From assembly GCA_902493515.1 (NCBI GenBank), contig CABUPE010000001.1, forward strand, positions 81,741 through 145,740: a stretch of 64,000 nucleotides of DNA, in the 5' to 3' direction. The translations under genes were made by a program, and so were the position numbers. Within the stretch, counting starts at the first letter, position 1. The number at the start of each line of letters is the position of its first letter. The DNA comes from an uncultured Collinsella sp. Lineage in GTDB: Bacteria; Actinomycetota; Coriobacteriia; Coriobacteriales; Coriobacteriaceae. Positions 49,346 to 57,674 of the stretch are shown one piece after another. The notes under the pieces are model-generated. The model did no database searches, had not been told where the DNA came from, and saw only the letters and a program-made list of their open reading frames with translations.

Positions 49346-50670
49346 GCCTGCAAACGAGGATTAAGGCTGCCGGCGCTGCGGCGGCGGCAGCGCCTGTAGA
49401 TGTGGGGCGTCGCCGCGCCGTGAAACGACGCACCAAGCGCGCCGTGATGGACCGCATGGGTTACGACGAAGTGGCGCGTATCAGCGCCTATATCGACCCG
49501 GCACTTGCCCGCTCGGAATTGCGTCCTGCGGTGGAGGCGGCGCTCAATGTTGAGGAGCCGACCGATCTCGCGACGCCCGAGCGCGAGACCATCATCGACG
49601 AGATTTTGGATGACGTGGTGGGCTTGGGGCCGTTGCAGCCGCTCATCGAGGACGACACCGTTACCGAGATCATGATCAACGGCTGCCGCTCGGCTTTCTT
49701 TGAACGCGGCGGCGTCTTGTACCCCATCGAGCATGCGTTTGAGGATGATGAGCAGATCCGTGTGCTTATCGACCGCATTATCTCGCCACTTGGCCGCCGT
49801 ATCGACGAGCGCAGCCCCATCGTCAACGCCCGCCTCAAAACGGGCTATCGCGTCAACGCGGTGATTCCGCCTGTGGCGATTGACGGACCGATTCTCACCA
49901 TCCGAAAGTTCTCGGACCGTATCTGCTCGCTGGACGAGCTCGTGGGGTTGGGATCGCTGCCGCTTTGGTATGCGCAGCTGCTGTCGTGTGCGGTGTCGCT
50001 GCGACAGGACCTGGCGGTTGCGGGAGGCACGGGATCTGGTAAGACCACCCTGCTCAACGCGTTGTCATGTGAGATTTCCACCGGCGAGCGCATCGTGACG
50101 ATCGAGGACTCTGCCGAGCTCAAGTTTGCGCATCATCCGCACGTGGTGCGCCTAGAGGCGCGCGAGGCTTCAATTGAAGGCGAGGGCGCGGTGACGATCC
50201 GCGACCTGGTGACTAATGCCCTGCGCATGCGCCCCGACCGCATCGTGGTGGGCGAGGTGCGCGGTGCCGAGTGCTGCGACATGTTGCAGGCCATGAACAC
50301 GGGCCACGACGGGTCGCTCACCACGCTTCATGCGGGTTCAGAACAGGAGACCGTGGTGCGTCTGACGTTGCTTGCACGTTATGGCATCGATCTGCCGAGC
50401 GAGCTCATCGAGGAGCAGATTGCCATGGCACTCGACGGTATCGTGATGTCCGAGCGCCACGCCGATGGCAGGCGCTTCGTCTCCTCGTATTCGGGGGTGC
50501 GACGCGCCGCATCGGGCGGCGTAGAGCTCGAGCGCTATGTGACGTTCGATGCCGCCGAGCGCACCTGGACGCTTGACCGCGAGCCGCCGTTTATCGCAGA
50601 AGGCCTGCGGTCGGGGACGCTCACACAAGAGGAGGTGGACGAATGGAGATCACTGTGCCCCTCGTCGTAG
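49342..50670 (+). CDS. tadA: Tad pilus secretion ATPase TadA/CpaF
   Basis: Hexameric type II/IV secretion ATPase of 442 residues. The N-terminal domain (about 40-215) leads to Walker A AGGTGSGKTTLLNAL (about 226-240), the Asp box TIEDSAELKF, Walker B RPDRIVVGEVRGAE and the His box TGHDGSLTTLHAGS. It overlaps the preceding gene by 4 nt (ATGA). It drives Flp pilin polymerisation at the inner face of the membrane. Confidence 0.95.
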   Translation: MSLQTRIKAAGAAAAAAPVDVGRRRAVKRRTKRAVMDRMGYDEVARISAYIDPALARSELRPAVEAALNVEEPTDLATPERETIIDEILDDVVGLGPLQPLIEDDTVTEIMINGCRSAFFERGGVLYPIEHAFEDDEQIRVLIDRIISPLGRRIDERSPIVNARLKTGYRVNAVIPPVAIDGPILTIRKFSDRICSLDELVGLGSLPLWYAQLLSCAVSLRQDLAVAGGTGSGKTTLLNALSCEISTGERIVTIEDSAELKFAHHPHVVRLEAREASIEGEGAVTIRDLVTNALRMRPDRIVVGEVRGAECCDMLQAMNTGHDGSLTTLHAGSEQETVVRLTLLARYGIDLPSELIEEQIAMALDGIVMSERHADGRRFVSSYSGVRRAASGGVELERYVTFDAAERTWTLDREPPFIAEGLRSGTLTQEEVDEWRSLCPSS

Positions 50671-51569
50671 GGGGCTTGGCAGGGCTTTCTGTCGCGACGG
50701 CGTGCGGGGCGGAACCTCGTGTGCCGCAGGTACCGCCGGCGGAGCTGGCACGTCAGGCGCTCGAGACGGTGGCAGAGAAGCTGCCGCGTGAGCTGGTGGA
50801 AAACGATCTGCTGAAAAAGATCGCCCGTTCGTGGGCATCGCTGGCTCCGGCGCGTCGCCTTGGCCTCGTGATCGAGGATGCTTCGGAGCGTTTGGCGTTT
50901 CTGCTGCTATCGAGCGGTGTCTGCTGCGTTTTACTAACGATGGTGTCGTTATCGCCCCTCGGGTTTGCCTTGGGACTTGTTGCTCCGATTGCCGCTGGCG
51001 CCGCTCGGGATGGCTTTGAGAGCCGGCGCGAGCAACACGATGCAGAAGAGGCCATGCCCGAGGCGTTTACCGCACTTTCCATGTCGCTTGCCTCGGGACA
51101 TTCGCTGGCCCAGGGCATGCGCTTTGTGGGCGCTCATGCGCAAGAACCGGTGCATACCGAGTTTTTGCGGGTGGCGGCGGCGATCGATTGCGGTATCTCG
51201 GCGACCGACGCGCTCGATGACTTGCTCGTGCGCATCGACGCCCCCGGTCTTTCGCTTGTGACCTTGGCGCTTAAGGTGTCACAGCGCACCGGCGCTCCGC
51301 TTGCCGACTTGCTGTCCGAGGCGTCGAGCATGGTAGGGGAGCGCATTGAGCTCAAGCGCCGCCTGGATGTTAAGACGTCACAGGCGCGTATGTCGGCACA
51401 CATGGTCGCGGCGATGCCGGCGGGCATGTGCGCGGTGTTGGCGCTGCTTTCGGCAGATTATCGTCGCGGTCTTGCGACGCCTGCCGGTGCGGGCGCTGTG
51501 GTGCTGGGTCTAGCCCTCAACGTCGTTGCCCTGGTGGTTATCCGGCGCATTATGCGGGTGGAGCTATGA
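50643..51569 (+). CDS. tadB: Tad inner-membrane platform protein TadB
   Basis: Protein of 308 residues with a type II secretion F domain. Membrane helices lie near the middle (about 88-125) and the C-terminus (about 255-305). The conserved cytoplasmic T2SSF part, PEAFTALSMSLASGHSLAQG, starts at about 143. It overlaps tadA by 28 nt and starts behind AGGAGG inside it. It pairs with TadC as the pilus assembly platform. Confidence 0.9.
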   Translation: MEITVPLVVGGLAGLSVATACGAEPRVPQVPPAELARQALETVAEKLPRELVENDLLKKIARSWASLAPARRLGLVIEDASERLAFLLLSSGVCCVLLTMVSLSPLGFALGLVAPIAAGAARDGFESRREQHDAEEAMPEAFTALSMSLASGHSLAQGMRFVGAHAQEPVHTEFLRVAAAIDCGISATDALDDLLVRIDAPGLSLVTLALKVSQRTGAPLADLLSEASSMVGERIELKRRLDVKTSQARMSAHMVAAMPAGMCAVLALLSADYRRGLATPAGAGAVVLGLALNVVALVVIRRIMRVEL

Positions 51570-52207
51570 GCGCCCCGGTTGCAGTTGTGGCTTGCCTGTG
51601 TGCCCTGAGTGTATTTGTCGCGACGGGTTTGGATCGGGCGGATGCGCGCGAGATCGCAGGGGCCTGCAAGCGCGAGGCGGTGCGGGTCGCTGCCGCGGGT
51701 CGCTCGGTGGTCGATGCCCTGACCGCGCGAGTGAAGGGCGCGGTTGGAGCGGGCGGCCCGGCGCGAGTTTCGCTCGGCGAAGTGTCCGAGATGATCGATG
51801 TTGTGCGCTTGGGTCTTTCGGCCGGTCTTTCGTTTGATGCGGCGCTTGAGATTTTCTGCGCCAACCGCCGGTCAGTGCTGGCTCTTCGCCTTGAGCGGGC
51901 CTGCATGGCGTGGCAAGTGGGCGTGGACACGCGTGAGGACGAGTTGTTGGCCGCCGCGCGCGACCTGGACGAGCGAGCGCTCGAGACCTTTGCCATCACG
52001 GTGGGGCAGGCGCTCGCCCTGGGTGCCCCACTTGCCGAGACGCTGGCCGCTCAAAGTCGCGAGATCCGTGCGGCTCATCGCGCCGCGGTCGAGCGCGAGA
52101 TCGAGCGTGCGCCCGTCAAGCTGCTGATTCCCACCGGCACGCTCATCTTGCCGGCGTTGCTTCTGTCCATATTGGGCCCGCTGCTGGGAGCAGGCGGGAT
52201 GATGTAG
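51566..52207 (+). CDS. tadC: Tad inner-membrane platform protein TadC
   Basis: Protein of 213 residues with a T2SSF domain, shorter than many TadC. One N-terminal helix lies at about 3-22. The cytoplasmic part SEMIDVVRLGLSAGLSFDAA (about 75) resembles TadB, and a final helix PTGTLILPALLLSILGPLL precedes the C-terminus. Its ATG overlaps the tadB stop by 4 nt. Only two clear helices are visible instead of three or more, so this may be a minimal version. Confidence 0.87.
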   Translation: MSAPVAVVACLCALSVFVATGLDRADAREIAGACKREAVRVAAAGRSVVDALTARVKGAVGAGGPARVSLGEVSEMIDVVRLGLSAGLSFDAALEIFCANRRSVLALRLERACMAWQVGVDTREDELLAAARDLDERALETFAITVGQALALGAPLAETLAAQSREIRAAHRAAVEREIERAPVKLLIPTGTLILPALLLSILGPLLGAGGMM

Positions 52208-52217
52208 GGAGGAATAC

Positions 52218-52451
52218 ATGAACACGATGACTGACGTTGCCGGCAAGGTCCAGAGCTGGGCTTTTTGCCGGGCGATTCGCGCTCGCCAGCATGCCAAGGA
52301 GCTGTTGCAGGAGGAGAGCGCGCAGGGTACCACCGAGTACGCCATTTTGGTGGGTGTGCTTGTGGTGATCGCGATTATTGCCATCGTTGCATTTAAAGGC
52401 AAGGTCCAAGATCTATGGAACGCTATCAGCGAGGGCATCAACAGCCTGTAG
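52218..52451 (+). CDS. Flp family type IVb pilin
   Basis: Prepilin of 77 residues. A long basic leader ends in EESAQG, followed by TTEYAILVGVLVVIAIIAIV. Cleavage after Gly would leave the class-typical Glu at position 3 to 5 of the mature pilin, then one hydrophobic helix and a short tail (KVQDLWNAISEGINSL). It is the probable major pilin of this tad operon. Ribosome site GGGAGG. No prepilin peptidase gene is present in the window. Confidence 0.88.
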   Translation: MNTMTDVAGKVQSWAFCRAIRARQHAKELLQEESAQGTTEYAILVGVLVVIAIIAIVAFKGKVQDLWNAISEGINSL

Positions 52452-52978
52452 AGGGCGAGCGCCCCATCGGGGTGCTGCTGGTGTTTGCTTGCCTGACCGT
52501 GGCGATAGCGGCGGTGCTTTGGGGGCTTAACGCCGCGCGGCAGCAGCGTCCTGGGGCCGCCTTCGATTCGGGCTCAGATTCGGCGGTGGCGTCTCAAAAA
52601 GATGAGATGCGAGATGCGGACGATTCGGATGCCGCTGTCACGGCGCAAACCTTTCTGCGGACGCTCGACAAGCGGTCTGGCACTGCGACGGATTCGCCTG
52701 AGGACAACGCGATTGCGGTCCGGCTTGCATGGTCCGAGGACCGACCGATGACCGAGGCAGCGGCGGATATGTTACGCGCCTACCGCGAGGTGCCAACGGC
52801 CCAGCTCGCCCTGAGCGGCTATCTCGATATTAAGGGCAACGTATGGGGCGCCATCGTGCGCGATGGGCGCGGCTGGGTCGATATGGTGACGGTTGCCGCG
52901 GATGCTGGCGATGCTTCGTGTCGTCTGCGCGCGGTGCGCCTGGTCCCGCAAACAATAAGCTCAAAGGAGGGATCGTGA
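52415..52978 (+). CDS. Tad-operon membrane protein of unknown function
   Basis: Protein of 187 residues with one helix near the N-terminus (about 18-40, IGVLLVFACLTVAIAAVLWG). An acidic Asp/Ser-rich stretch and a small outer domain with repeated short strands follow. No known family is recognised. It overlaps the flp gene by 37 nt if the ATG at 52415 is used; a GTG at 52472 would give a non-overlapping start, so the start is uncertain. Its place between flp and pilin-like genes suggests a pilus accessory role. Confidence 0.6.
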   Translation: MERYQRGHQQPVEGERPIGVLLVFACLTVAIAAVLWGLNAARQQRPGAAFDSGSDSAVASQKDEMRDADDSDAAVTAQTFLRTLDKRSGTATDSPEDNAIAVRLAWSEDRPMTEAAADMLRAYREVPTAQLALSGYLDIKGNVWGAIVRDGRGWVDMVTVAADAGDASCRLRAVRLVPQTISSKEGS

Positions 52979-52979
52979 A

Positions 52980-53198
52980 ATGCATGGCGTTCTGCGTGAA
53001 GAGGTTGCCCAAGCGACTGTGGAATACGCCATCGTCACGGTGGCGCTGCTATCGATCGTGCTGGCGATTGCGGGACTTTGGCGTGCTGGCACCGATGGAC
53101 GCTTGGCGGCGCTGGTTGAGCGGGCGGCATCCCATGGCGTTGCCTCGATGTCGGTTATCGACGCCGCCGCGGGCGCTAAGGACATCGCGTTGTATTGA
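52980..53198 (+). CDS. Small pilin-like protein
   Basis: Protein of 72 residues: leader MHGVLREEVAQA, then TVEYAIVTVALLSIVLAIAG and a short tail. The order (basic/acidic leader, Ala or Gly, Thr-Val-Glu-Tyr-Ala, then a hydrophobic helix) is that of Flp or TadE-type prepilins. AAAGGAGG precedes the ATG. It is likely a minor pilin. Its 3' end overlaps the next gene. Confidence 0.75.
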   Translation: MHGVLREEVAQATVEYAIVTVALLSIVLAIAGLWRAGTDGRLAALVERAASHGVASMSVIDAAAGAKDIALY

Positions 53199-53670
53199 TA
53201 TCGCGCGCGAGGACCGGGCGCAGTCTACGGTCGAGGCTGCTTTTTTGCTGCCGACGTTTCTGACGCTCATCCTTCTCGCACTGCAACCGGTGTGCCTGCT
53301 TTATACGCGCGCGGTCATGGAGTCTGCCGCCGCCGAGACCGCGCGGCTCATGACCACGACGACGGCGGAGGACGACGATCTTAAGGAGTTCACCCGCCGC
53401 CGGCTTGCCGCAGTGCCCAACGTTTCGATCTTTCATGCCGGCGGGCCGTTGTCGTGGGATATCGAGCTTGGCCGGGCCGGTGCGGGTGGCGTCTCGTCCG
53501 TGTCCGTTTCCGGCGAGGTCAAGCCGTTGCCTGTGATCGGTGCGTTTGCGCAGGCTATGGGTGGTACCGCCGAGGGCGGCTACGTTGAGCTCAAGGTCGA
53601 TGTCTCGTATCAATCGCGTCCCGAATGGCTGGAGGGAGATTATGATTCGTGGATTGTTGCATGGGATTAA
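53134..53670 (+). CDS. TadE-like minor pilin (1)
   Basis: Contains REDRAQSTVEAAFLLPTFLT, the TadE signature of a short leader and a helix with Glu. After it comes MESAAAETARLMTTT and a beta-rich outer domain. The start is doubtful: ATG 53134 gives 178 residues and overlaps the previous gene by 65 nt. An ATT at 53194, behind AAGGA, would give about 158 residues and fit the pilin leader better, but ATT starts are rare. It is followed at once by the TadG-like gene. Confidence 0.75.
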   Translation: MALPRCRLSTPPRALRTSRCIDIAREDRAQSTVEAAFLLPTFLTLILLALQPVCLLYTRAVMESAAAETARLMTTTTAEDDDLKEFTRRRLAAVPNVSIFHAGGPLSWDIELGRAGAGGVSSVSVSGEVKPLPVIGAFAQAMGGTAEGGYVELKVDVSYQSRPEWLEGDYDSWIVAWD

Positions 53671-55795
53671 GCGTTTCTGGTCTAGATGCGTTTTGACGCG
53701 CCGTCCGAGCTGCCATCGCAAACGAGGCGGCTTTATGGGCCGCGCCGGTGTCGATCTGTTTATCGAAGACGGTGCCTACACCACGCTTTCTTCTGCCGTG
53801 GTCATCCTAGTGGTGCTCACGTTGTTGTTTTCGTCGACCGCGGCGATATGGAGCATGTCGCGTGCCGGGGATACCCAGGTGGCGGCCGATAGCGGCGCGC
53901 TGGCGGGTGCCAACGTAGTGTCGTCCTATCACACGGCTGCCACGGTGGTTGATGCGAGCATCTTGAGTCTGGGGCTGGCGGGGTTTGCCACAATCGGGAC
54001 GGGCCTGGTCGCCATCCTCATCCCAGGTGCCGAACCAGTTGCCGGCAATATGGTCGACACCGGGATTGAGATCATTAAAACGCGCAACAAGTTTGCCAAA
54101 AGCGCATCGGAAGGCTTACAGAAAATCGAGACGGCTCTGCCATATCTGATCGCCGCGCGTGCCACGCAGGCGGTGTCGGCGCAGGATACCGATAGTGTGG
54201 CCTATACCGGTACGGCGCTTGCCGTGCCCAGGACATCCGAATCGGACTTCGCTGCGCTCAAAGGGTCAGAGATCTCGACCGATACCATTAAAGACACATC
54301 AGATGATTTAGGGCGTGCGGCCGAGGAGCTGCGGAAGGCTTCTGAGGACACGGCGAAGGCTAAAGAGCGCGCTTGGCTGGCGGATTGTGGTGGATCGGTT
54401 CCGGCTTCGGTCGGTAGCTGTTCATGCATGTGGGAACGTGCGAGGAGTTTGGCAAAGCTCTCGGGTGAGCAGAACCCGCATTATGCCTCGAGCATTTCGT
54501 GGGAGCCACAGGTGGCGCTCGACCGCGCGAAGACCTACTACCGTCAACGCCTGGCAGACGAAAAACCGCATGGTTCAAGCGTCGAGACGAAGGCGGAGTC
54601 GGCGGCGCGCAAGGCGTTTTACACCTATGCGAGTACAGAGGTCAATCGTGCATATGTAACCGAGGACGGAGATGAAGTCGCTTCCTATATCCCGCTGTTG
54701 CCGCGCAACACTGACGAGGTGCGAGCGACGGAACTCTATACCGATACGGTGTGGCCAACCAGTGCCATCGATGGCAAGACGTATCTGCATTACGGAACGA
54801 GTTGCCCCAACTATAAGAAGGGGGCGCCATGCGGGCTGGCCTCGGTTGCTGCTTATGACGGGCAGGACAAATGCAATAGATGCCATTTTGGTGTTTCGTC
54901 GCTCGGTGCCGTTGCGGCTCCTTCGACTTCTATCGAAAACGGCTTTGAGTACCACTTTGATCGATTCAAAGAGGCTCTGGAAGACTACGTCGAATGCCGC
55001 AACAAAGAACTCGAACTTGAGCGTCAGACCGAGGATGAGGCCGACCGTGCGGGCAATGCGTTTGACCAGGCCATTAAAGCGCTTTCCGGCGAGCGCCCGC
55101 GTATCGCCCCACCTGGCCGTAACGGCGTGGTCGCCTTTGCAGTTTCGGGTGACATTACCAGCCCCGATCAACTTAACTCCTCGTTTAACGCGGCAGTCAG
55201 GCTTGGCGATCGCGGTGCTATCTCTGCCGCGGTGCTGGCCCCCGATGAGGCGACGGCGCAAAACAACGTGCTTTCGCGATTTTTCTCGACATTGAAGGAA
55301 CGCTCGGGCGGCGTTGCCGGCGTACTCGATGGCGTCATGGATGTTTGGGGACGGCTGCTCGTAGGATACGGTGATATTCAAGGTTCGGCCGACGAACTTA
55401 TGGACGAGATGATTAAAGGCCTAGGAGGGGGTAGCGGCGCGTTGGGCTCCATCGCATCGTGGCTCGGCGATACCGTTTCGGCGTCCGTGGCGGCGTTGGG
55501 TTTGGAGCCGTGCGACTTGCGCCTGCGAAAGCCAGTGCTGACCGATTCCGCCAACGTCATTAAGAGTCCGGGGTCTGACATTGCTGGTCTCTCTCAAGCG
55601 CAAGACAAACTGCGAAGTATTCCGTTGGGCGTGACCGATCCCAAGGCGCTTTGCGAGGCGTTGGAATATCAAGTCGAACGCACCATTAGCGGTACGGTGT
55701 TCACGCTTGCGGAGATTCCTCTGTCCGGCGGCGGCTCCATCCCACTCACCGTCGATGTCGCCACGCTGGTTGGCGCTCTGGGCGGTGGGTCGTAA
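53642..55795 (+). CDS. Large TadG-like pilus-associated protein
   Basis: Protein of 717 residues. A basic N-terminal segment (residues 1-35) and one membrane helix (about 47-68, SSAVVILVVLTLLFSSTAAI) are followed by MSRAGDTQVAADSGALAGAN, which recalls TadG/TadE pilin-like starts. The rest is a large outer region with a helical section (about 195-400). Cysteine clusters are CGGSVPASVGSCSC, CPNYKKGAPC and CNRCHFG, which could form disulfides or bind metal. GGAGGGAG precedes ATG 53642. No full-length homologue is recognised. It is the best candidate for a tip or adhesin-type subunit. Confidence 0.7.
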   Translation: MIRGLLHGIKRFWSRCVLTRRPSCHRKRGGFMGRAGVDLFIEDGAYTTLSSAVVILVVLTLLFSSTAAIWSMSRAGDTQVAADSGALAGANVVSSYHTAATVVDASILSLGLAGFATIGTGLVAILIPGAEPVAGNMVDTGIEIIKTRNKFAKSASEGLQKIETALPYLIAARATQAVSAQDTDSVAYTGTALAVPRTSESDFAALKGSEISTDTIKDTSDDLGRAAEELRKASEDTAKAKERAWLADCGGSVPASVGSCSCMWERARSLAKLSGEQNPHYASSISWEPQVALDRAKTYYRQRLADEKPHGSSVETKAESAARKAFYTYASTEVNRAYVTEDGDEVASYIPLLPRNTDEVRATELYTDTVWPTSAIDGKTYLHYGTSCPNYKKGAPCGLASVAAYDGQDKCNRCHFGVSSLGAVAAPSTSIENGFEYHFDRFKEALEDYVECRNKELELERQTEDEADRAGNAFDQAIKALSGERPRIAPPGRNGVVAFAVSGDITSPDQLNSSFNAAVRLGDRGAISAAVLAPDEATAQNNVLSRFFSTLKERSGGVAGVLDGVMDVWGRLLVGYGDIQGSADELMDEMIKGLGGGSGALGSIASWLGDTVSASVAALGLEPCDLRLRKPVLTDSANVIKSPGSDIAGLSQAQDKLRSIPLGVTDPKALCEALEYQVERTISGTVFTLAEIPLSGGGSIPLTVDVATLVGALGGGS

Positions 55796-56271
55796 TGAGT
55801 ATCCGCATGCGTCTGCGCGAGGAGCGCGCCCAAGCGACGGTGGAGATGGCGGTGGTTACGCCCGTTTTGCTGGTGCTGGCACTCATCGTGTACAACGTCA
55901 TGATCTTTGCCAGCGCTGTCGCGCGCTTCGACCGCGTGGTACCCGACATCGTGTTGGCGCACGCTGTGGCGTCGGAGGGGGAGGGCGACGAAAGCTCTGC
56001 CGATGCCTCGGCGACGGTTCAGACTCAAATTCTGAATGCCATGGAAGGCTATGACTTGCGGATCGAAGTGTCGAGCGAGCAAGGCGCGGAGGCATCGGAT
56101 GGTGGCCTGCTCTCCCTATCCGGTACGTTTAGGACCTACACCTGCACCATGCACTATGAGCCGTGGCCGACTTCTCTCAGCATCGCTGGCGTTCCGCTGG
56201 GGGCGCCGACAACGTTGTCGCACGAGCGTGCGGTGACGGTCGATCCATGGCGTCCGGGGGTGGTCATGTGA
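55795..56271 (+). CDS. TadE-like minor pilin (2)
   Basis: Protein of 158 residues with the leader RLREERAQA, then TVEMAVVTPVLLVLALIVYN and an outer domain. It shares the pattern of the pilin-like proteins at 52980 and 53134. Its ATG overlaps the preceding stop by one base. A probable minor pilin. Confidence 0.8.
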   Translation: MSIRMRLREERAQATVEMAVVTPVLLVLALIVYNVMIFASAVARFDRVVPDIVLAHAVASEGEGDESSADASATVQTQILNAMEGYDLRIEVSSEQGAEASDGGLLSLSGTFRTYTCTMHYEPWPTSLSIAGVPLGAPTTLSHERAVTVDPWRPGVVM

Positions 56272-56627
56272 CCGCGGTCTCGTCCTACATCGCCTACGCG
56301 CGGGCACTCAATAGGCTGGGTTGGACGCCGGCCGAGTTTGCGGTGGCGGAGTCGTTTGTCGTGCGCCTGCGCGGCATGCTGGGACGTCGTCCGGTTGCCG
56401 CCAACGGCCTGCCGCTCGTCATGGCGTTTCCACGCTGCTCTTCGGTCCATACGTGTTTTATGGCCTATCCCATCGACATCGCCTTCATCGATCGCGACGG
56501 CAATATCCTCGCGCGCTACGAAAACGTATGTCCCTGGTGTATGTGCTCCTGTCCCGGCGCCTGGGCGGTATTGGAACGCCCTTCAATCCTCGCTACACCT
56601 CCCGCCCTCCAGCAAGTGCCGGCGTAA
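56268..56627 (+). CDS. DUF192 family protein
   Basis: Protein of 119 residues with FVVRLRGMLGRRPVAANGLP and the core SSVHTCFMAYPIDIAFIDRD, the DUF192 fold. It ends with YENVCPWCMCSCPGAWAVLE. The Cys cluster is unusual. It lacks the secretion signal found in many DUF192 proteins. It reads from a GTG that overlaps the previous stop by 4 nt, so it belongs to the tad operon. DUF192 has no proven function; its repeated linkage to tad genes, if real, would suggest a pilus role. Confidence 0.8.
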   Translation: MTAVSSYIAYARALNRLGWTPAEFAVAESFVVRLRGMLGRRPVAANGLPLVMAFPRCSSVHTCFMAYPIDIAFIDRDGNILARYENVCPWCMCSCPGAWAVLERPSILATPPALQQVPA

Positions 56628-56631
56628 GAGA

Positions 56632-56660
56632 TTGGCGACAGCGGACTTTCGTCATACGAA
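56632..56660 (+). promoter_or_regulatory. Promoter of the toxin-antitoxin-like pair
   Basis: TTGGCG (56632-56637), a 17-nt spacer and TACGAA (56655-56660), 27 nt before the start of the first gene. Confidence 0.5.
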
Positions 56661-56686
56661 ATTGGGTAAGATGGAGGAGAAGATGC

Positions 56687-56953
56687 ATGGATGTTGAGAT
56701 CCATCCGAACGCCAAAAAACACTTGACGGAAAAGCAGGTACTAGGTGCCTGGTTCGCGGTTACTGAGTGCATTCGCCGCGAGTCGGAGGACGAGCCGCCG
56801 AGATGGCTTGCCATTGGATGGCTTCCAGATGGTCGAAGTGTGGAACTTGTTGCGGTCGAACTAATTCGTGGATGGCTCATTATTCATGCCCTGTCTCCGG
56901 TTCAGAAGAAATTCTGGCAAGAGATCGAGCGAGCTCGGCAGAGGGGTCGATGA
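56687..56953 (+). CDS. Small toxin-like protein, 88 residues
   Basis: A small, basic-ended protein: MDVEIHPNAKKHLTEKQVLG, then WLAIGWLPDGRSVELVAVEL and a tail AERARQRGR-like (IERARQRGR). Its size, helix-then-strand pattern and position before a ribbon-helix-helix gene suggest a toxin of a BrnT- or RelE-like fold. I do not match it to a known family with confidence. GGAGGAG precedes the ATG. The stop overlaps the next ATG (ATGA), so translation is coupled. Lies just after the tad operon, with its own promoter. Confidence 0.6.
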   Translation: MDVEIHPNAKKHLTEKQVLGAWFAVTECIRRESEDEPPRWLAIGWLPDGRSVELVAVELIRGWLIIHALSPVQKKFWQEIERARQRGR

Positions 56954-57237
56954 TGGGCAAGACGTATACGGCCGCTAATGGTCAGGTTGTAACGGATGAA
57001 ATGATTGACGCGTGGTGCGAGTCGTACGAGCGCGGAGAGTTTCCGGATGGCGAACACACCGTTGGTGGGATCGTGCATGGACGGCCCCCGCTCTCAGGTG
57101 AGGGGACGGCAACGCTGTCGGTCAAGATTCCTCTGGGAATGAAGGAGGCCATTCGTCGACGGGCGGCTGCCGAGGGGATGACGCCAAGTGAGTTTGCCCG
57201 TGCGGCTCTGAGTGAAAAACTTCTTGCTGCCGGCTGA
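56950..57237 (+). CDS. Ribbon-helix-helix antitoxin-like protein
   Basis: Protein of 95 residues. The C-terminal half has TATLSVKIPLGMKEAIRRRA and AAEGMTPSEFARAALSEKLL, a clear ribbon-helix-helix DNA-binding motif. The N-terminal half (GKTYTAANGQVVTDEMIDAW) probably binds the partner protein encoded just before. It probably represses its own operon and neutralises the 88-residue product. The toxin-first order with a 4-nt overlap resembles BrnTA and HicAB operons. Confidence 0.7.
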   Translation: MMGKTYTAANGQVVTDEMIDAWCESYERGEFPDGEHTVGGIVHGRPPLSGEGTATLSVKIPLGMKEAIRRRAAAEGMTPSEFARAALSEKLLAAG

Positions 57238-57300
57238 TGCCTCTGACGTGCCGATTTATAGAACCGAGGCTGTGCTCAAAAACTTTTTTAAAATTCTCGG

Positions 57301-57328
57301 TTGACCGGAACGCGTCCTTGGTTATACT
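57301..57328 (+). promoter_or_regulatory. Promoter of tRNA-Phe
   Basis: TTGACC (57301-57306), a 16-nt spacer and TATACT (57323-57328), 32 nt before the tRNA. Confidence 0.75.
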
Positions 57329-57360
57329 AATCAAGCCTTGAAACAAGGCACACCTCAAAT

Positions 57361-57433
<73 letters not shown>

Positions 57434-57446
57434 CCTTGAATTGTTT

Positions 57447-57476
57447 AGGACCTCTGCAAAGGGGTCCTTTTCTTTT
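57447..57476 (+). terminator. Terminator of tRNA-Phe
   Basis: AGGACC (57447-57452) and GGTCCT (57463-57468) with a 10-nt loop, followed by TTTCTTTT. Confidence 0.85.
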
Positions 57477-57601
57477 ATGCAGCCCCCACATGGAATCGAA
57501 CCCCGTGAGGGCGCGGAGCTGAGTAAACGCGTGAGCGTTTGCCAGCGGAGCTCGCAAGGCGCGCAAGCGCCGCAGCGGTCCGCACGCGCGGAGCGCGGGC
57601 G

Positions 57602-57664
57602 CGATTCCCTTCCCCGCCACCTTGAATTGACTAGGACCTCTGCAAAGGGGTCCTTTTCTTTTAT
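57602..57664 (+). repeat. Direct duplication of the tRNA-Phe 3' end and terminator
   Basis: Bases 57416-57478 recur at 57602-57664 with only two differences (61 of 63 identical), 186 bp apart. The copy holds half the T-loop, the acceptor 3' strand and the terminator but no tRNA body. The bases between (57480-57601) hold several short hairpins with GTGA and GCAA loops, such as AAACGC-GTGA-GCGTTT and GGCGC-GCAA-GCGCC. Tail-of-tRNA duplications are typical of integration sites. Confidence 0.85.
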
Positions 57665-57674
57665 ATAGGGTTCT

